Shown: positions 44,645-52,851 of the stretch, in pieces | Numbering within the stretch: position 1 is the first letter of the stretch | Layout of the letters: every line of letters starts with the position of its first letter | Source of the DNA: Chloroflexota bacterium | GTDB taxonomy: Bacteria; Chloroflexota; Anaerolineae; Caldilineales; Caldilineaceae | Direction: 5' to 3' | Assembly (NCBI GenBank): GCA_003577005.1 | Contig: QEUW01000008.1 | Location: 1 to 53,051, forward strand | Length of the DNA stretch: 53,051 nucleotides | Program-made: the position numbers and the translations under genes | Notes under the pieces: model-generated | Told to the model about the DNA's origin: nothing | The model's database searches: none | The model's input: the letters and a program-made list of their open reading frames with translations, nothing else

Positions 44645-44832
44645 CTGCTCCTCCGTGATGTCGGAGCAAATCGTGTCCTCTTCTTTTCACCAGCCATTTG
44701 GATACATGGCACGCGAATGAACTGCCGTATGTCTGTCCAGGAAAAGTTGCCGTATGTCCATCCTCGATTATTTTCTGGGTATTTTTGCATACCCCCGTAA
44801 AGGTATAGTTCAGACGTAGGCTGCAATTGGGG

Positions 44833-45507
44833 TTATGCCGCCGCGTGAATCGGAGTCATCACTCCCTGGCGAAAGATCGCCGTCTGTCCGACACATCGAT
44901 AGTCATCCCGGCTGCTGTGCAACACGGCGGCTCCATCAGCAAGCGCGATGATGTCACAAGCTGCTCGTTTGGAGTACTGGCGAACTTTCTCCAAGAATGC
45001 TGGCTCGCATCTGTTCAGGTGAGGAAGAAGCTCGTACGCAACCACACCGAGCGCCTCATACTCGCTACGACTGGCGAACACGTCATCGATGGTTGCTCCT
45101 TGCAGTCGGAAGAGTGACACGTTCTGGGTCAGTTGCAGGGAGCTACCGCTTGCCGCGACCACCAGTCGTCCCGCAGCCAGGCACTTTCGTAACTGCTGGG
45201 ACAATCCTGTGCGAATCATGGTGCGCCGAAATCTAATTGGATCTCCTCCGGATAGATAAAGGATGTCGTACTGTTCAAGCTGGGACCATCGATTCTCGTC
45301 CGCCTCGGCCTCGATGCCGCAGGATTCCAAACGGTCGAAGCCGTACCATCCGAACTGCTCCTGGGCTCGCCGAAAGCGCTCGCCACCGGCGTCAGGGGCT
45401 GGGGAGACCCACGCAATCCTCGGTTTCGTCCCGCTGCTCCGCATCCGAGCAAGAACGACTTCGTTGCCAGTCAAAGGAAAGTCACTCGTCAGAATTAGAT
45501 TCATCAT
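44833..45507 (-). CDS. Peptidase S51-like (type 1 glutamine amidotransferase-fold) protein
   Basis: This 224-residue protein resembles dipeptidase E/cyanophycinase-type enzymes: it starts MMNLILTSDFPLTG, has an ILYLSGGDPIRFRRTM segment (family signature GGDP/GGN) and a nucleophile-elbow region VVAASGSSLQL near 116-126. The usual GxSAG is changed to AASGSS, so activity is uncertain. No obvious ribosome site precedes the ATG pair at 45507/45504. It lies 40 bases after the SnoaL-like gene at 45550 and may be the last member of that run. Confidence 0.8.
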   Translation of the reverse strand: MMNLILTSDFPLTGNEVVLARMRSSGTKPRIAWVSPAPDAGGERFRRAQEQFGWYGFDRLESCGIEAEADENRWSQLEQYDILYLSGGDPIRFRRTMIRTGLSQQLRKCLAAGRLVVAASGSSLQLTQNVSLFRLQGATIDDVFASRSEYEALGVVAYELLPHLNRCEPAFLEKVRQYSKRAACDIIALADGAAVLHSSRDDYRCVGQTAIFRQGVMTPIHAAA

Positions 45508-45549
45508 CCAGCGATCATATCTTTGCGGGGGTTAGGTAAAAATACCCTG

Positions 45550-45927
45550 CTACGGCTGCACCCCAAGCTGCTGCATCAGCGTCATAGCATCGAACTGCAT
45601 CCAGTGCTCGACGATCTTGTGATCGGCGATATGATAGATGATGATGCCCGGCATATTGACCTGTTTGCCGGTGGCCGGGATGCCCATAAAGTCACCCTGG
45701 TGGGTCGCCCGCATGGTGAAGCGCACCACCACTTTGTCGCCTTCGGCGATCAGATCGTCGACTATCATCTCATAGTGGGGAAAGGCTGCTTCGGCGCCGG
45801 CAATGTGCTGGCGCAAGGCATCGTCGGTATCGGCAATGTATTGATTGACCAGCGCTGGCGGCTTGGCTTTGCCGCTCAGGGCAGCCAGGTACTGTTGAAT
45901 ATAGGCTTTGTTTTCTGTGGTAGACAT
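45550..45927 (-). CDS. SnoaL-like ester cyclase family protein (a)
   Basis: This 125-residue NTF2/SnoaL-fold protein starts MSTTENKAYIQQYLAALSGK and follows AAGGAGCAC. Strands LIAEGDKVVVRFTMRATHQG and GIPATGKQVNMPGIIIYHIA carry the family signature (GD(K/R)V and (G/A)IPATGK), and the end EHWMQFDAMTLMQQLG is typical of ester cyclase-like SnoaL proteins. It is the last of four related genes in this run and lies downstream of the SDR at 45992. A polyketide- or terpenoid-like substrate is possible but not shown. Confidence 0.88.
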   Translation of the reverse strand: MSTTENKAYIQQYLAALSGKAKPPALVNQYIADTDDALRQHIAGAEAAFPHYEMIVDDLIAEGDKVVVRFTMRATHQGDFMGIPATGKQVNMPGIIIYHIADHKIVEHWMQFDAMTLMQQLGVQP

Positions 45928-45991
45928 GAGCGTGCTCCTTGGAAAGGGTTGATCGATGCTGATGATATGCGTTTGGTTGCTGAACTAACGG

Positions 45992-46810
45992 CTAGAGCGG
46001 CACTTGCAGCGGCAGCGGGAAATCCGGGTTCATCAGCGAGCTGCCGCCATCGACGGCGATGGATTGACCGGTGACAAAGCTGGCTTCTTCGCTACAGAGC
46101 AAGGCACATACATTGGCGATGTCGGTTGGCGTTGCTGCCCGGCGCATGGGCGTCCACCCAGCCTCGATCCACTGGCGGAGGGCCTCTTGGACCGCCGGAG
46201 GAGTCTGGCCGATGACGGTGGTTGTGTCGCTGACCCCAGGGTTGACCGCATTGACGGTGATGCCCTGCCGCCCGAGCGCCACGGCGAAGTAGCGGCAGGT
46301 GCTTTCGACCGCGGCCTTGGCCGCCCCCATGCCCACCCAGGGCTGCCAGCCGCCCGTCTGCCCGCCGGGTGTGTAGGACAACGCCAAGATACGACCACCA
46401 CGAGTCATATACGTTGCCGCAGTGCGCGCGCCGACGAAGAACGCCCGCGCCTGGGTATCATAGGCCAATTGCCATTTGGCGAGCGGCACTGCGGTCGCCA
46501 GGGCGTGTTCATAGATGGCTTCCAGGCGGGGGATCACGCTATGCACAAAGATGTCGCAACCGCCCAGTTGTTCAGCAGCTTCGTGGACAATCGATTCGGC
46601 GCGGCTGGCGTCGGCGACGTCACCCTGCACGAGCACTCCGTCTGCCCCTGCTGCTCTGACCAGGGCGAGCGTTTGCTCGGCTTCGTCCTTGCGTTCGAGA
46701 TAATGAATCGCAATTCGCTTGACGCCCTCTTGGGCCAGCTTGAGCGCGATTCCGCGACCGTGGCCGCGCGAACTCCCGGTAATCAAGGCAGTCTGGAAGG
46801 TGATTTTCAT
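45992..46810 (-). CDS. SDR protein (a), FabL-like, catalytic Tyr replaced
   Basis: This 272-residue short-chain dehydrogenase has the NAD(P) motif TGSSRGHGRG at the N-terminus and the later NPGVSDTT region. The active-site area reads WVGMGAAKAAVESTCRYFAV. Enoyl-ACP reductases of the FabL type have YxxxxxxK at this place; here Trp occupies the Tyr position while Lys is kept. The homologue at 48424-49227 has the same change. The ATG follows AAAAGGAGCGCACG. It lies in a run with four SnoaL-like genes, all on the minus strand. The function could be a reductase with altered chemistry or a binding protein. Confidence 0.88.
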   Translation of the reverse strand: MKITFQTALITGSSRGHGRGIALKLAQEGVKRIAIHYLERKDEAEQTLALVRAAGADGVLVQGDVADASRAESIVHEAAEQLGGCDIFVHSVIPRLEAIYEHALATAVPLAKWQLAYDTQARAFFVGARTAATYMTRGGRILALSYTPGGQTGGWQPWVGMGAAKAAVESTCRYFAVALGRQGITVNAVNPGVSDTTTVIGQTPPAVQEALRQWIEAGWTPMRRAATPTDIANVCALLCSEEASFVTGQSIAVDGGSSLMNPDFPLPLQVPL

Positions 46811-46942
46811 CGTGCGCTCCTTTTGCTACTTACTGTTCTCTCAGGTAGCTCTCGAAATCGAGACTGCCTGATGAATGACCAAGTTGCGTCAATACCTCTG
46901 CCACTGCGACCGGTTTTAGGTGCTCTTATCGGTCGGATCGAG

Positions 46943-47377
46943 CTACTTGTTCTCCGTCGGGGTGCCTTGAGCCCAACGCTCTATCTGTGCGTCAATGCCA
47001 GCACCGGTTTGCTGCACAGGTTCCATGTACAGCCTCCCCCAAACGATCCGCTCATCCCGTACCCCAAAAATCGTCACGCCCCGCATTGCAAAGGGTCTAC
47101 CGTCGGTATGGGTGCCAGACCAATGCCACTCTGTCCACACCGTATCACCTTCAACGACGGAGCGGAGCATCTCTGAGCGAAAATCCGGCACTCCGCTGAA
47201 CATGACGGACCAATTCTTGCGCACCTGCTCACGCCCGTGGAAAGCTCGGTCCGGATGCACCGGTTGCTCACTCTGATAATCAGATGCGATACAGGCCAAA
47301 AACGCCTCCAAGTCGTGCTGATTCTGGGCCGCTTGCAGCCGGTCAATGACCGACTGGGGATCCGATTGTGTTGCCAT
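46943..47377 (-). CDS. SnoaL-like protein (b)
   Basis: This 144-residue NTF2-fold protein starts MATQSDPQSVIDRLQAAQNQ after GAGAGGAGTTCTTCC. The central HPDRAFHGREQVRKNWSVMF and the strands VWTEWHWSGTHTDGRPFAMR, VTIFGVRDERIVWGRLYMEP fit the SnoaL-like family. It differs from its neighbours in lacking the IPATGK motif. It is cotranscribed with the preceding ester cyclase gene (35 bases). The next gene downstream is the SDR at 45992-46810, after a 132-base gap that may hold another promoter (TTGACG present). Confidence 0.85.
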   Translation of the reverse strand: MATQSDPQSVIDRLQAAQNQHDLEAFLACIASDYQSEQPVHPDRAFHGREQVRKNWSVMFSGVPDFRSEMLRSVVEGDTVWTEWHWSGTHTDGRPFAMRGVTIFGVRDERIVWGRLYMEPVQQTGAGIDAQIERWAQGTPTENK

Positions 47378-47412
47378 GGAAGAACTCCTCTCGTAGACCG
47401 GCGATTGCGCAC

Positions 47413-47814
47413 TTATTCGATGACCATATCCTGCCAGTGGACGGTAGCACCCAGTTGTTTCAATAGTTGCAAGCTGTCCGCCTCACGCACATGCGTTGTC
47501 GTGAGTCGCCCATTAGCAACGGTATAGATATCAATCACCCGCCACCGGACTACGTTACCCGTGGCGGGAATGCCACGATAGAGACCGCTATGCGTGCCAG
47601 TTAGTGTCCAGAGTAGAACGACCCTGTCACCCTCGGCGATCATCTCTTCAATTGTCACGTGCAAATCGGGAAATGCTTCGGTAAAACGGTTGAATCCACG
47701 GGTCAACCGTTCATGCATTTCATCGACCCAGAGGGGCAGTGCCGCCGGCAAATCATGGTTATTGCGCGCCTCAACCCAACGGCGAACCAGCTCCTTGTTT
47801 TCTTCAAGCGACAT
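47413..47814 (-). CDS. SnoaL-like ester cyclase family protein (c)
   Basis: This 133-residue protein starts MSLEENKELVRRWVEARNNH and follows CAGGAGGTATTTGGT. It has the ester cyclase pattern FPDLHVTIEEMIAEGDRVVL and the GIPATGNVVRW motif, with a conserved C-terminal LQLLKQLGA. It lies 29 bases from the upstream SnoaL gene and 35 bases from the downstream one, a clear operon. The likely fold is a dimeric alpha+beta cone; the substrate is unknown. Confidence 0.88.
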   Translation of the reverse strand: MSLEENKELVRRWVEARNNHDLPAALPLWVDEMHERLTRGFNRFTEAFPDLHVTIEEMIAEGDRVVLLWTLTGTHSGLYRGIPATGNVVRWRVIDIYTVANGRLTTTHVREADSLQLLKQLGATVHWQDMVIE

Positions 47815-47843
47815 ACCAAATACCTCCTGAACATGGACACCTT

Positions 47844-48269
47844 TCAAAGGCTCTCATGCGTGTGATCAACGCCAAGCTGCTGCATCATACCCAGCGCATC
47901 CCAGTTGAGCCAGGCTTCGTGAATCTGGCCGTCGCAAACTCGATGGATGTTGATGCCCGTGACGTGGACCCATTTGCCGGTAGGGGGAATACCGGCAAAC
48001 TCGCCCTGCTGTGTGCCGGTGACGCTGAAGCGGGTGACCACTCTGTCCTCAGCAGCGATCAGATCCTCAATCGTAAAGTGAATATCGGGGAAGGCTGTGC
48101 GCAGGTAGGTGACGAAGGCTTTCAGCCCCTCCCGCCCAGGCATTTCACCGGGAACGGAATTGTGGTTGACATAATTGGCCCCAACAATCTCGTCGGCCAC
48201 GCTCAGGTCGCCGTGGTTGAATAACTCTTCAAAAAAACGGCGCAGGATTTGTTTGTTGGCGGTTGACAT
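47844..48269 (-). CDS. SnoaL-like ester cyclase family protein (d)
   Basis: This 141-residue protein starts MSTANKQILRRFFEELFNHG after AGAGGAAATCCAT. Motifs FPDIHFTIEDLIAAEDRVVT and GIPPTGKWVHVTGINIHRVC are typical of ester cyclase-type SnoaL proteins. It is the first of three closely spaced SnoaL genes and follows the SDR at 48424 after a 154-base gap that contains a perfect 20-bp palindrome. Confidence 0.88.
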   Translation of the reverse strand: MSTANKQILRRFFEELFNHGDLSVADEIVGANYVNHNSVPGEMPGREGLKAFVTYLRTAFPDIHFTIEDLIAAEDRVVTRFSVTGTQQGEFAGIPPTGKWVHVTGINIHRVCDGQIHEAWLNWDALGMMQQLGVDHTHESL

Positions 48270-48386
48270 ATGGATTTCCTCTTCGCTGCCCTAAACTACC
48301 ACCGTTCTGTGAACTGGTTGTGGACGAGACATCATTCGAGATACTGACAACTGTCGCCCTTAGGGGGCGTGACGCAAAGCCGGGGA

Positions 48387-48406
48387 GTGCGTGGCATGCC
48401 ACGCAC
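48387..48406. repeat. Perfect 20-bp palindrome
   Basis: GTGCGTGGCATGCCACGCAC lies 18 bases after the SDR stop codon and 118 bases before the next start. It could be a transcription attenuator or an operator for the SnoaL genes. There is no U-run. Confidence 0.6.
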
Positions 48407-48423
48407 CTCCGCGTATCTCCTCG

Positions 48424-49227
48424 CTACCCCAACTGAATCTCCGGCGCTACTTCGGGGTTCATCAACGACGCCCCACCGTCGGCGTTGATCACCTGGCCGG
48501 TGATCCAGCCGGCATCTTGCGAACAGAGCAGCGCCGCCACGTTGCCGATATCGGCGGGGGTTCCCAGGCGGCGCATGGGCGTCCAGCCGGCACGGTGCCA
48601 CTTGCGCAACAACTCTTGGACTGGTTCGGGCAGGCTGTTGAGCACGCTGTCCTCCGTCCAGCCGGGGCTGATGGCGTTGACGGTGATGCCGCGCCCGGCC
48701 AGGGCGACCGCAAAGTAGCGCACCAGCGATTCGAGCGCGGCCTTAGCCGACCCCATCCCCACCCACGGTTGTAGGCTGCCGGTGCGGCTGCCGGTGGCAT
48801 AGGTGATGGCCAGGATGCGACCACCGTCGGGCATCAAGCGCGCCGCCTCGCGTGCAGCCACCAGAAAGGCTTTGGCCTGCGAATCGACCGCCGTGTCCCA
48901 CTGTTCGAGGGTGATCTCCAGTGGTGGATAGAAAAAGGTGGCCGCCTCGGGTCGGGCGTTGCTGACAAAAATATCCAGTTGGCCAAACTCGGCCTGTACA
49001 GTGTTGAACAGGTGACGAATATCATCGGGTTGCGAGACATCGGCCTGGATGAGAAAGCCATCGCTGCCGGCGGCGCGCACCTGGCGGAGCGTGTCTTCGG
49101 CGGCTGTCTTGTTCTGCAGATAGTTGACGGCGATGCGCACACCCCCTTGCGACAGCTTGAGCGCAATCCCCCTGCCGATCCCGCGGGAACTGCCTGTGAT
49201 CAGGGCGGTCTTTCCAGTCAGTGACAT
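48424..49227 (-). CDS. SDR protein (b), FabL-like, catalytic Tyr replaced
   Basis: This 267-residue SDR homologous to the one at 45992 has TGSSRGIGRGIALKL at the N-terminus and VNAISPG after the active site. The active-site area reads WVGMGSAKAALESLVRYFAV, with Trp at the place of the catalytic Tyr of FabL-type enoyl reductases and the Lys kept. The C-terminus (ADGGASLMNPE) completes the fold. The ATG follows AAAGGAGGTTCTG. It is the first gene of the SDR/SnoaL run and is preceded by a class B promoter (49285). The duplicated SDR-SnoaL pairs suggest an expanded pathway of similar reactions. Confidence 0.9.
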   Translation of the reverse strand: MSLTGKTALITGSSRGIGRGIALKLSQGGVRIAVNYLQNKTAAEDTLRQVRAAGSDGFLIQADVSQPDDIRHLFNTVQAEFGQLDIFVSNARPEAATFFYPPLEITLEQWDTAVDSQAKAFLVAAREAARLMPDGGRILAITYATGSRTGSLQPWVGMGSAKAALESLVRYFAVALAGRGITVNAISPGWTEDSVLNSLPEPVQELLRKWHRAGWTPMRRLGTPADIGNVAALLCSQDAGWITGQVINADGGASLMNPEVAPEIQLG

Positions 49228-49284
49228 CAGAACCTCCTTTGGCTAGCGTGACCGTAACGGTTCTTCGTTTGGAATTCCTTCCAC

Positions 49285-49338
49285 AGGATACTCGGCACCG
49301 GCCCCACAAGCGCCCCAGAAACGCCCCAGAAACGCCCT
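49285..49338 (-). promoter_or_regulatory. Class B promoter of the SDR/SnoaL run
   Basis: On the minus strand four heptamers with exact four-base spacers occur: AGGGCGT, GGGGCGT, GGGGCGC, GGGGCCG (49338 down to 49299). Eight bases later is TATCCT (49285-49290). The start codon is 58 bases further. The 11-base period and the eight-base distance to the -10 box match SARP sites. Confidence 0.78.
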
Positions 49339-49664
49339 CCTAGAGGTGAAATGAAGAGTTAGGCCATAAATGGCCGCACACCACGCTTGAGTTAAGACCG
49401 AGAAGACAATGATTGTCAGTCACACGGCCATCCATGACGTGTTGGCGTGGCAACATGGTTTTTGGGTTTTGGATGCGTTGCCTCTCACCAATGTCCCTAC
49501 GGTTGCCTTGCAAGGCATGGGTGCCACCGGCAAGACGATTGGTCATCTCTCTGGGTCACGAGAATATGGCTACCTGCCGGTGCAGGAGGCTGGATGCAAG
49601 TCTGTGGAAGAGAGCCTGTGTGGACGGCGAGGATGAGAATGTGGTTGAGATACTGTGTCTAACC
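49339..49664. other. Stretch without a well-supported gene
   Basis: A 75-codon plus-strand frame (49409-49636; MIVSHTAIHDVLAWQHGFWV) has a GAGAAG site before its ATG and a GMGATGKT sequence, but the rest shows no family pattern. I do not call it a gene. Confidence 0.3.
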
Positions 49665-49885
49665 CGCGCCCGCGTTCGCACCTAAACCCATAACAAAACA
49701 ACAAGGCCAACAGTTTTCTCCTGTTGACCCTGTTCTATTTGTGATTCGGTTAAGCCTATAACAAAGGCGGACCCGACGAGTGTCGACCGCGCACATGGCG
49801 TCGTCGAGTTGTGAGTCTGCCCAAGCATATCGTACAGTCATATTTGGCGCAAGTAGCTTTCCTCATGTAGACAGGTCTGCTTCGA
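49665..49885 (-). repeat. Structured repeat, copy D (hairpin 49700-49734)
   Basis: The hairpin is identical to that of copy C and the flank is similar over about 200 bases (TGACTGTACGATATGC and GACTCACAACTCGACG on the minus strand). It is downstream of the frameshifted gene at 49966-51443. Confidence 0.75.
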
Positions 49886-49965
49886 TTGAAGGGACGACAT
49901 GAGTTCGTCCGGGAACAGAGGATTATCTCATCCTCTACCGCCTTTACTCGGATCAGGCCGGGTTG

Positions 49966-51443
49966 TCATTGCTTGAGGATGTCGGGTGATACACCATAAT
50001 GCGCCGCCAGATAGGCCTGCCAGCCGGCCTCGAAGTCCGCAGGCGACACGCCATAGATCGCCGGGATGAGCGTGTCCCAGCTGTCATATTGACCCAAGCC
50101 GGCCACCAGCGCAGGCAGCCGCTCGCGCCCGTAGGCGGCCACGGTGTACTCGATCAAGGTGGCCAGCGCCACACTTCGGCCCCGCGGAGGTTTGGCTTCA
50201 GCTAAATCAAAATCATGCACCGACGCGGCGAGCTGGTCCAACCGCGTAAACAAACCGCGTGGACGCCGGGATGCGAAGAACAACCTCTCCCATTCCCAGT
50301 CCAGGCACAACAAGGGAATCTCGATCTGCACCGGGGATGACATCCAGAGCTTGTGCGCATCGCAGAGGGCCTGGTAGCGTTTTGGTACGACAACCGTTGC
50401 ACCGGGGGCAGCGGCAGGCAGGTCCACATACAGCCAGTGTACCACCTCCTCACGCCAGACCGCCAAGGGCAGGTCCAGCTCCCACACTTGCCATAAGTAT
50501 AGACCACCTATCAGTGGCTGCCAGGTCAGACCGATGTGATGTTGCTCATCCGCCTGCGCCAACACCTGTGCGAGCAGCGGGAGGGCAAGCGACTGCGCCA
50601 GCAATTCGCTGTCGGATAGCTCGGTCGGAGCCCAGTAGACCGCGGGAGAGGGGACAATCAACCGGTCCCGGACGAGCCACCAGGGAGTTGCCCGTCCGGG
50701 GGGGTGCGTCACGCTCACTTCGATAAGCAGCTTTTCCGGAGTAGGTTTGATGGGCAGCCCAAAGTTGCGCCGCATGGTTGCATACAGCGCATCCATCTGT
50801 GGCGCAACCGCAATGACAGCTGGCGCGTCGGTCTGGCGAAAGTGATAGATAAAATAAGGCGTTGCCAGGCTGCGTTCCGGCCCCCAGAGGGTAGCATCCG
50901 GTACCGTCGGTTGCCAGCCGCCGGCAGTGCGCCGGTAGAAGCGAGTCTGCCGGTACGCCGCCGCACCATGGTCGGTGTACAGAACGACACGCGTCACCTT
51001 TTGGTCGCCCTGCTCATCGACTGTATAGAGAGCGGTACCCCATGGAGACGTTGGTTCCATGTTTTGGAAAGCTGGGTGCAAACCATGTTCCTCCCCGGCA
51101 TACGGGGGCCACCCATCGGCGTCTGGGGAGCCGTCGATGGATCTAGCGGCCAACGGGTCTGCGCCAGACGCCACTGCTTCGTGTTGCTGTTGCATCGTCG
51201 CGGACAGGTTCGCTGCGACCGGCTGCGACCCGGCTCGGGTCGTGCGTCCCCCCAGTCCCCTGCACTAGCCAGCACGAGGAGCAGCGCCACCACCCTGCTC
51301 AGGCACCGTTTTGCAGTAAGGCGAGTGGGAACGACCGGCGCCGCCGCTAGCGCACCATCCGGCGGGAGTGGCGCACACAAGCGTTCCCAGTCTGCCTCGT
51401 TCCCGACCACCTGCCATTCGATTAGAGAGGATTGCTTGCTCAT
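49966..51443 (-). pseudogene. Frameshifted paralogue of the membrane-anchored protein at 6598-8202
   Basis: The N-terminus (MSKQSSLIEWQVVGNEADWE) and the membrane helix (VVALLLVLASAG) are in one frame, while the rest from about RAGSQPVAANLSATMQQQHE to the end is in another. The switch lies at a run of six C on the plus strand (51248-51253); one base more would join both parts and align with the intact paralogue (YWWRSVRAGS). The C-terminal part is well preserved (TVAAYGRERLPALVAGLGQY, IPAIYGVSPADFEAGWQAYL). It may be a sequencing error in the homopolymer, phase variation or early decay. Confidence 0.8.
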
Positions 51444-51589
51444 CGGAGTTTCAATTGGCGTGTCGCAGCAATGACGGCCAAACCAGGTTCAACTTATTCC
51501 CGTTTCATCCCGGTAGGGTGGGTAGAGGCAAAGAACAGCTCCACCCGCCCTGCTGGAATGGCCGCAACCAGGTCCTTGTGGGCAGCCAC

Positions 51590-52186
51590 TTAATGACCGT
51601 GTTCAGTCACCGGCACCATCAAGTGTTCGGCGGGTGTACCGCCAAACATGATCCACGGACCGCCTGACTGATGGTCGCTCGAGAAGAGCGCTGGGTCCCA
51701 CGGGTGCGAAGAGACAATCATGAGGTGTGGCGGGTCGACCTGCCACTCCTGTCCAGGGGGCGGCTGAAGGGCCGAAGGGTCATCGTTGTCAGCCACGCTG
51801 TCGCCCTGGAGCATGTAGGCAATACCCAGCGCAGTCTGAGCTTCCCGATCAGGACCAAACTGAAGCCCAAACACATTCCGCCAGTTTGCATCCAGACAGC
51901 GCGGATCATTGGTGGGCGACGTAGGATCATCCGGACGGCAGACCCAGCCATTGGCGCCTGTGCGCAATACTTTGCCCTCGCCTAAGGTCGGGTCGATAGG
52001 CCAATCAATAATGGTTGCGTCCTGCGCAATCGACAGGGGCGCGGCGCTCATGGCATTGGCAATCTTGTCATCCTCTGTTTGCGGGATCGTCACTGTCTGC
52101 TGGGTGATCGTCCCGACGGGCTGAATTGGTTGGCAGGCGACCAGGGTCAACGCCAACAGCACACAGAGCAAATATTGGTATTTCAT
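51590..52186 (-). CDS. Lipoprotein of unknown function
   Basis: This 198-residue protein has a lipoprotein signal (MKYQYLLCVLLALTLVAC, lipobox LVAC at Cys18). It continues with a proline/threonine-rich linker and a soluble domain (DDKIANAMSAAPLSIAQDAT, IIDWPIDPTLGEGKVLRTGA, NGWVCRPDDP, DPPHLMIVSSHPWDPALFSS). The ATG follows AAGGAGAGAAAGAG. It lies 59 bases after the small gene at 52246 and is probably its operon partner under the class B promoter at 52575. I do not recognise a named domain. Confidence 0.85.
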   Translation of the reverse strand: MKYQYLLCVLLALTLVACQPIQPVGTITQQTVTIPQTEDDKIANAMSAAPLSIAQDATIIDWPIDPTLGEGKVLRTGANGWVCRPDDPTSPTNDPRCLDANWRNVFGLQFGPDREAQTALGIAYMLQGDSVADNDDPSALQPPPGQEWQVDPPHLMIVSSHPWDPALFSSDHQSGGPWIMFGGTPAEHLMVPVTEHGH

Positions 52187-52245
52187 CTCTTTCTCTCCTT
52201 CATGTTGTTGAACGCACTTCATTCCAGCAGTATATTGGGTGGGCA

Positions 52246-52482
52246 TCATTGTGCTTCTCCTTCACGATGGTCACCTCTTTCCTCACGGCTTTCGACATCC
52301 ACTGACTGCATCTTTGCCAGCAAAAAAGCCACGACCTCAGACCAGGCGCGGAAGTAGCGGGTTTCGCCACTCAGCACATGCCTGACCTGCATCCGCACCT
52401 CGCGCTGGTCATCGCCATACCGTTCAACCCACAACCGCACTGTGAAGAGATGCGTGCGCGGGTGCGGCTGATCGGACGGCAT
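52246..52482 (-). CDS. Small conserved protein of unknown function
   Basis: This 78-residue protein starts MPSDQPHPRTHLFTVRLWVE with GAGGG upstream; an earlier ATG at 52506 has no ribosome site. Its pattern (RTHLFTVRLWVERYGDDQRE, RHVLSGETRYFRAWSEVVAF) looks like a small conserved protein I associate with Chloroflexota genomes, of unknown function. It is the first gene after the class B promoter at 52575-52620 and precedes the lipoprotein gene. Confidence 0.7.
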   Translation of the reverse strand: MPSDQPHPRTHLFTVRLWVERYGDDQREVRMQVRHVLSGETRYFRAWSEVVAFLLAKMQSVDVESREERGDHREGEAQ

Positions 52483-52574
52483 CTTGCCCTCACAATACGG
52501 ATACATAACTCAAACGTGTATGAACCAATCGCTTGCGAGGCTGACGGTGCTGTGGACTAACTGCTGATGGTGGT

Positions 52575-52620
52575 AAGATAGGGGGCGGGGCGTTCTAAAA
52601 ACGTTCTATAGGGCGTTCTA
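52575..52620 (-). promoter_or_regulatory. Class B promoter of the 52 kb operon
   Basis: On the minus strand TAGAACG occurs three times (52620-52614, 52608-52602, 52597-52591) with 12 and 11 base periods. TATCTT (52575-52580) stands ten bases after the last repeat. The heptamer differs from those of the other class B promoters, suggesting a different BTAD regulator. Confidence 0.7.
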
Positions 52621-52647
52621 TGGGGAGAACTCGGATAGTCGAGGGTT

Positions 52648-52845
52648 TTAGGGGTAGGCTGACAACGTTAACCCTGTAATAAAGCGATAGTCACGATGAT
52701 TTTTGGTTGCCAGGGGTTCGTTGATAACAATTGCGGTTGCAGCAATCAGGGCGTCTGGAATCAACAGGCCGTGGCTCAGGAGAAACGTAACAGCTTCGCC
52801 AACAGCTCGTCCGGCATCAATCAAAATATCGGTATCGATAAGCAT
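52648..52845 (-). pseudogene. PIN-domain (VapC-like) toxin with internal deletion
   Basis: The frame is only 65 codons, half the usual length. It keeps the first acidic motif (MLIDTDILIDAGR) and the C-terminal half (LLIPDALIAATAIVINEPLA, TKNHRDYRFITGLTL) but lacks the region between them, including the second acidic residue. The missing part is about 50-60 residues and the join is in frame. It follows the antitoxin-like frame at 52852 by six bases. It is presumably inactive as a nuclease. Confidence 0.7.
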
Positions 52846-52851
52846 GATTGA

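Noticed and set aside
49299..49338. Short regular repeats that could look like a CRISPR remnant or replication iterons
   Set aside because: The units are seven bases with four-base spacers and end eight bases from a -10 box, which fits an activator site.
49409..49636. Small plus-strand frame with a GMGATGKT sequence like a P-loop
   Set aside because: It has only 75 codons, no Walker B and no family pattern; the match is probably chance.
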